NCBI GenBank assembly: GCA_947466005.1
Contig: CANIBV010000072.1
Location: 1 to 8,277 of the forward strand
DNA from: Spartobacteria bacterium
Lineage (GTDB): Bacteria; Verrucomicrobiota; Verrucomicrobiia; Chthoniobacterales; UBA6821
DNA length: 8,277 nucleotides
Direction: 5' to 3'
The position numbers and the translations under genes are program-made. This document shows, piece after piece, positions 6,326 to 8,277 of the stretch. A model generated the notes under the pieces. That model did not search any database. It was not told the origin of the DNA and was given only the letters and a program-made list of their open reading frames with translations. The stretch's first letter is position 1. Every line of letters begins with the position of its first letter.

Positions 6326-7213
6326 TTACAAGATGCCAACTGATTGGAGTGTATTGATGAGTGTATCCCTATTGGAAGAACTCATCTCACAAAGAGGCAG
6401 ACGGACATCTTCCGCGCAGACACCCTTCTGAGCTAGTGCCGTCTTGATGGGAACGGGGTTTGGCTCAAGAAAGAGATCCCGGAAGAGGGGGTAGTATCGT
6501 TGCTGGATCGCCAGGGATTTGGCCGTGTCGCCTCCGAGGAAGCTCTGAACGAGGTTCTGGACGTCCGAGGGAATAATATTGGAGGCAACGCTAATGACCC
6601 CCACTGCTCCGGCCGCCATAAAAGGCAATGTTAGCGAGTCATCTCCCGAGAGGATTTCAAAGCTGGTGGGGAGGGCGGCCCTCAGCTGATTGACGCGCTC
6701 AACACTGCCGCCAGCCTCCTTGATCGCCACGATATTGGGGCAGTCGGCCGCCAGTCGGGCGACGACGGAGACGGGGATCTCAATGCCGCAGCGCCCAGGG
6801 ATGCTATAGAGGACGATCGGAATGGAAACAGCATCCGCCACACTCTTGAAATGGCGGTAGAGTCCCTCGGCGGATGGCTTGTTGTAATAGGGAGCCACCA
6901 GAAGGGCCGCATCGGCACCAAGCTTTTCAGCTTCAATTGTTAATTGAACCGCCTCGGAGGTAGCGTTCGATCCCGTACCGGCAATCACAAGGATACGCTT
7001 GTTGGCTGCGGCAATAGCCACTTCGATCACGCGACGGTGCTCCTCATGGCTCAGGGTGGGGGACTCTCCAGTGGTGCCGACGGGAATAATACCCGAAATC
7101 CCAGCCTGAATCTGGAATTCGATCAGGGAGGTCAGGGCTGCCTCGTCAATGACTCCGTCTCGAAACGGGGTGACGAGTGCCGTGTGAGCGCCTGCAAATG
7201 AGATGGTGGGCAT
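6326..7213 (-). CDS. dapA: 4-hydroxy-tetrahydrodipicolinate synthase
   Basis: DapA condenses pyruvate with aspartate semialdehyde, the first committed step to diaminopimelate and lysine. The 295-residue protein has the usual length of this TIM-barrel aldolase. Key features are ALVTPF (12-17), VGTTGES (45-51) with Thr47/Thr48, APYYNKPS (107-114), Tyr136 and Arg141 in LYSIPGRCGIEI, and the Schiff-base Lys165 in AIKEAGG. SGDDSLTLPFMAAGAVGVISV (189-209) is also typical. The usual YNxPGR reads YSIPGR, a small substitution that should not abolish activity. The gene heads a tight run with dapB 16 bases after it. The 67-base AT-rich gap to yidD shows no convincing promoter to my eye, so it may be read from the rpmH promoter or from one I cannot see. 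Confidence 0.97.
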   Translation of the reverse strand: MPTISFAGAHTALVTPFRDGVIDEAALTSLIEFQIQAGISGIIPVGTTGESPTLSHEEHRRVIEVAIAAANKRILVIAGTGSNATSEAVQLTIEAEKLGADAALLVAPYYNKPSAEGLYRHFKSVADAVSIPIVLYSIPGRCGIEIPVSVVARLAADCPNIVAIKEAGGSVERVNQLRAALPTSFEILSGDDSLTLPFMAAGAVGVISVASNIIPSDVQNLVQSFLGGDTAKSLAIQQRYYPLFRDLFLEPNPVPIKTALAQKGVCAEDVRLPLCEMSSSNRDTLINTLQSVGIL

Positions 7214-7280
7214 AGGAAAAAGCTGAAAGCTAAAATGATACTTGGGAAAGGATAAAAATATCTAATCTAGTAGGTGGGAT

Positions 7281-7529
7281 TCAGGAATGCCTTGGAACCT
7301 TATCGATGCCACCTTCATTCCAGGGGTGGCACTTGAGGATCCGTCGCAGCGAGAGGAGGGAACCTTGTGCGGCGCCATGCTCCTTGAGCGCCTCCAGCGT
7401 GTAGGCTGAGCAACTCGGATAAAACCTGCAACCGCACCCGCTTCCCATAGTCAGGGTGGCCAGCGCATGCAGTGCCGGGGAAATCACCACCCGGTAGAGG
7501 TGGATGGGAAGGCTGAGAAGGAAGGCCAT
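7281..7529 (-). CDS. yidD: Membrane protein insertion efficiency factor YidD
   Basis: YidD is a small inner-membrane-associated protein encoded beside rnpA in most bacteria, and it is reported to help YidC-dependent membrane protein insertion. From the ATG at 7529 the product has 82 residues, the normal size. It has a hydrophobic, amphipathic N-terminus with YRVVISPAL (12-20). The family core CRFYPSCSAYTLEALKEHG spans 34-52, and the C-terminal CHPWNEGGIDKVP spans 67-79. The open frame extends to a GTG at 7616 inside rnpA, but that would add 29 residues with no family match, so I use the ATG. It begins 13 bases after the rnpA stop, indicating co-transcription. The usual downstream partner yidC is absent, with dapA in its place. 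Confidence 0.93.
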   Translation of the reverse strand: MAFLLSLPIHLYRVVISPALHALATLTMGSGCGCRFYPSCSAYTLEALKEHGAAQGSLLSLRRILKCHPWNEGGIDKVPRHS

Positions 7530-7542
7530 CGGGACAGCGCGA

Positions 7543-7920
7543 TTAGGAGTCTGCAAAAATAGAGAGACGCTTCCCAAGACGCAACCATTCCGCGTGGAGG
7601 GCTTCTGTTGAGGCACTTGCTGCCGGGGATTTTGCGGTCACCACGATCCAGAGTCCGGGAAGAAGTCCCGGAAGTTCCTTTCGGAATATCTCCCTGAGAC
7701 GGCGCTTCACCTTGTTGCGGATTACGGCAGAACCGACACGACGGGAGACGACAACGGCACCCTGAGTGGAGGTTTCCTGGGAGGGCAGCACACCCATACG
7801 AATCAAGGATCCGTGAAAAGAAAGGCCCGCTGAGCGGACCTTTAGATGCTGGTATCCCGCGCGGAGGCGCGAGCTACGCGGCAGACTAAGCCTGGGTGTG
7901 GCGTGCGTAATGGAGCTCAA
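7543..7920 (-). CDS. rnpA: Ribonuclease P protein component
   Basis: RnpA is the basic protein subunit of RNase P, which with the catalytic RNA removes 5' leaders from pre-tRNAs. The 125-residue product contains the signature region RVGSAVIRNKVKRRLREIFR (61-80), including the RNR motif, preceded by GAVVVSRR (54-61). The conserved domain begins near LSLPRSSRLRAGYQHL (11-26) and ends with a helix around 105-121. The only standard start in the open frame ahead of the domain is TTG at 7920; an in-frame TGA lies upstream. This start is inside rpmH, so 35 bases are shared in different frames. The next gene, yidD, follows after 13 bases. The function is sure, but the start less so (ATT or CTG codons are remote alternatives). 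Confidence 0.94.
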   Translation of the reverse strand: MSSITHATPRLSLPRSSRLRAGYQHLKVRSAGLSFHGSLIRMGVLPSQETSTQGAVVVSRRVGSAVIRNKVKRRLREIFRKELPGLLPGLWIVVTAKSPAASASTEALHAEWLRLGKRLSIFADS

Positions 7921-8059
7921 CGCCCTTCGGCAGGAGACGCTTGCGACCGCGCTGGCGACGACGGCTCAAAATGGCGCGACCGCTTTTGGTCTGCATGCGT
8001 GCACGGAAGCCGAACTGGCGTTTGCGCGTGCGCTTGGAAGGTTGGTAGGTGCGCTTCAT
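7886..8059 (-). CDS. rpmH: Large ribosomal subunit protein bL34
   Basis: This 57-codon frame encodes the small basic ribosomal protein bL34 of the large subunit. It begins MKRTYQPSKRTRKRQFGFRA and continues with RMQTKSGRAILSRRRQRGRKRLL, which is the family sequence nearly throughout. The usual protein is 44-46 residues. Here a tail of about 11 residues (VELHYARHTQA) follows the canonical end, and it is encoded by the same DNA as the first codons of rnpA. The ATG at 8059 is preceded by a good sigma70-type promoter and a weak TTAAGA ribosome-binding sequence. The order rpmH-rnpA-yidD is conserved in many bacteria. dnaA, often on the other side, is not seen; a tRNA gene is there instead. Confidence 0.96.
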   Translation of the reverse strand: MKRTYQPSKRTRKRQFGFRARMQTKSGRAILSRRRQRGRKRLLPKGVELHYARHTQA

Positions 8060-8091
8060 GTCGTAAAAATCTTAAAAGAATCGGGTGGCAG

Positions 8092-8120
8092 ATGATGTGC
8101 GGAAGGGGAGGGTGTGTCAA
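8092..8120 (-). promoter_or_regulatory. Sigma70-type promoter of rpmH
   Basis: On the minus strand a perfect -35 box TTGACA (8120-8115) is followed after exactly 17 bases by CATCAT (8097-8092), which matches four of six positions of the -10 consensus. Transcription would begin near 8085, giving a leader of about 26 bases before the rpmH ATG. This promoter probably drives rpmH, rnpA and yidD and perhaps the dapA operon beyond. The rest of the 8060-8234 gap shows no gene and no clear DnaA box. Confidence 0.65.
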
Positions 8121-8234
8121 TGGATGATTTGAACAATAATCAATTTCACGAAATCCTATTGCCCCGCCGGAGGATTCATCCTAGCTTCTCACATTCATCT
8201 CGGAAGCCCTGGTGGTTTTTCTGATGAGACACTT

Positions 8235-8277
8235 GGGGTCATAGCTCAGTTGGTAGAGCGCCTCCATGGCATGGAGG
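8235..8277 (+). tRNA. tRNA-Ala (anticodon GGC), 3' part cut off by the window edge
   Basis: The first 43 bases of a tRNA are present: acceptor strand GGGGTCA (8235-8241), D arm GCTC-AGTTGGTA-GAGC, and anticodon stem CCTCC/GGAGG around the loop ATGGCAT. The anticodon GGC (8268-8270) reads GCC and GCU alanine codons. The D arm is identical to that of the tRNA-Ala at 1199. The variable loop, T arm and acceptor 3' strand lie beyond the window, so the G3:U70 pair cannot be confirmed. Confidence 0.9.

Noticed and set aside
7214..7280. Promoter for the dapA operon
   Set aside because: TATCAT occurs on the minus strand, but there is no acceptable -35 hexamer at the right distance.
7530..7616. N-terminal extension of yidD from a GTG at 7616
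   Set aside because: It would overlap rnpA by 74 bases and adds residues with no YidD similarity; the ATG at 7529 gives the normal length.
7846..8127. Plus-strand frames of 93 and 65 codons over rpmH
   Set aside because: They are antisense to rpmH, which is identified residue by residue.
8060..8234. Possible replication origin or DnaA boxes beside rpmH
   Set aside because: No sequence close to TTATCCACA is visible in the gap, and dnaA is not adjacent.

Overview
The window is a compact bacterial segment made of ordinary chromosomal genes: translation and RNA processing, amino acid, folate and pantothenate synthesis, and two tRNA-Ala genes. I see no plasmid, phage, insertion sequence, CRISPR or secretion genes. 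The gene content is Gram-negative-like. The dapA-dapB-folK-panB order and the poor Shine-Dalgarno sequences at many starts would fit a lineage such as Verrucomicrobiota or another PVC-group bacterium. That placement is a weak inference, because no phylogenetic marker could be searched.

Left part (1-3340). A gene for a cupin-fold metalloprotein (minus strand, start at 1055) runs off the left edge, so it has no stop codon here. Divergent from it on the plus strand are tRNA-Ala(CGC) at 1199-1271, a small nucleoside phosphorylase of the PpnP/YaiE family (1349-1663), a class I SAM-dependent methyltransferase (1763-2371) and a fumarylacetoacetate hydrolase (FAH) family enzyme (2540-3340). The gaps on either side of the methyltransferase hold imperfect inverted repeats that look like small intergenic palindromic elements.

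Right part (3383-8059). All genes are on the minus strand and read, in transcription order, rpmH, rnpA, yidD, dapA, dapB, folK, panB and a cation diffusion facilitator (CDF) transporter. A good sigma70-type promoter lies just upstream of rpmH. The 57-codon rpmH (7886-8059) overlaps the 5' end of rnpA, which starts at TTG. From dapA onward the genes are separated by 16 to 27 bases, and panB and the CDF gene share a 4-base stop/start overlap, so this looks like one operon. DapA and DapB carry out consecutive steps of lysine/diaminopimelate synthesis. FolK makes the pyrophosphorylated pterin precursor of folate, and PanB uses a folate one-carbon donor to make the pantothenate precursor ketopantoate.

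At the right edge a second tRNA-Ala (GGC anticodon) begins on the plus strand and is cut off after its anticodon stem. No gene-free stretch exceeds 300 bases. I do not see a clear undescribed system. The points most worth a second look are the rpmH/rnpA overprinting, the two intergenic palindromes and the uncharacterised cupin protein.
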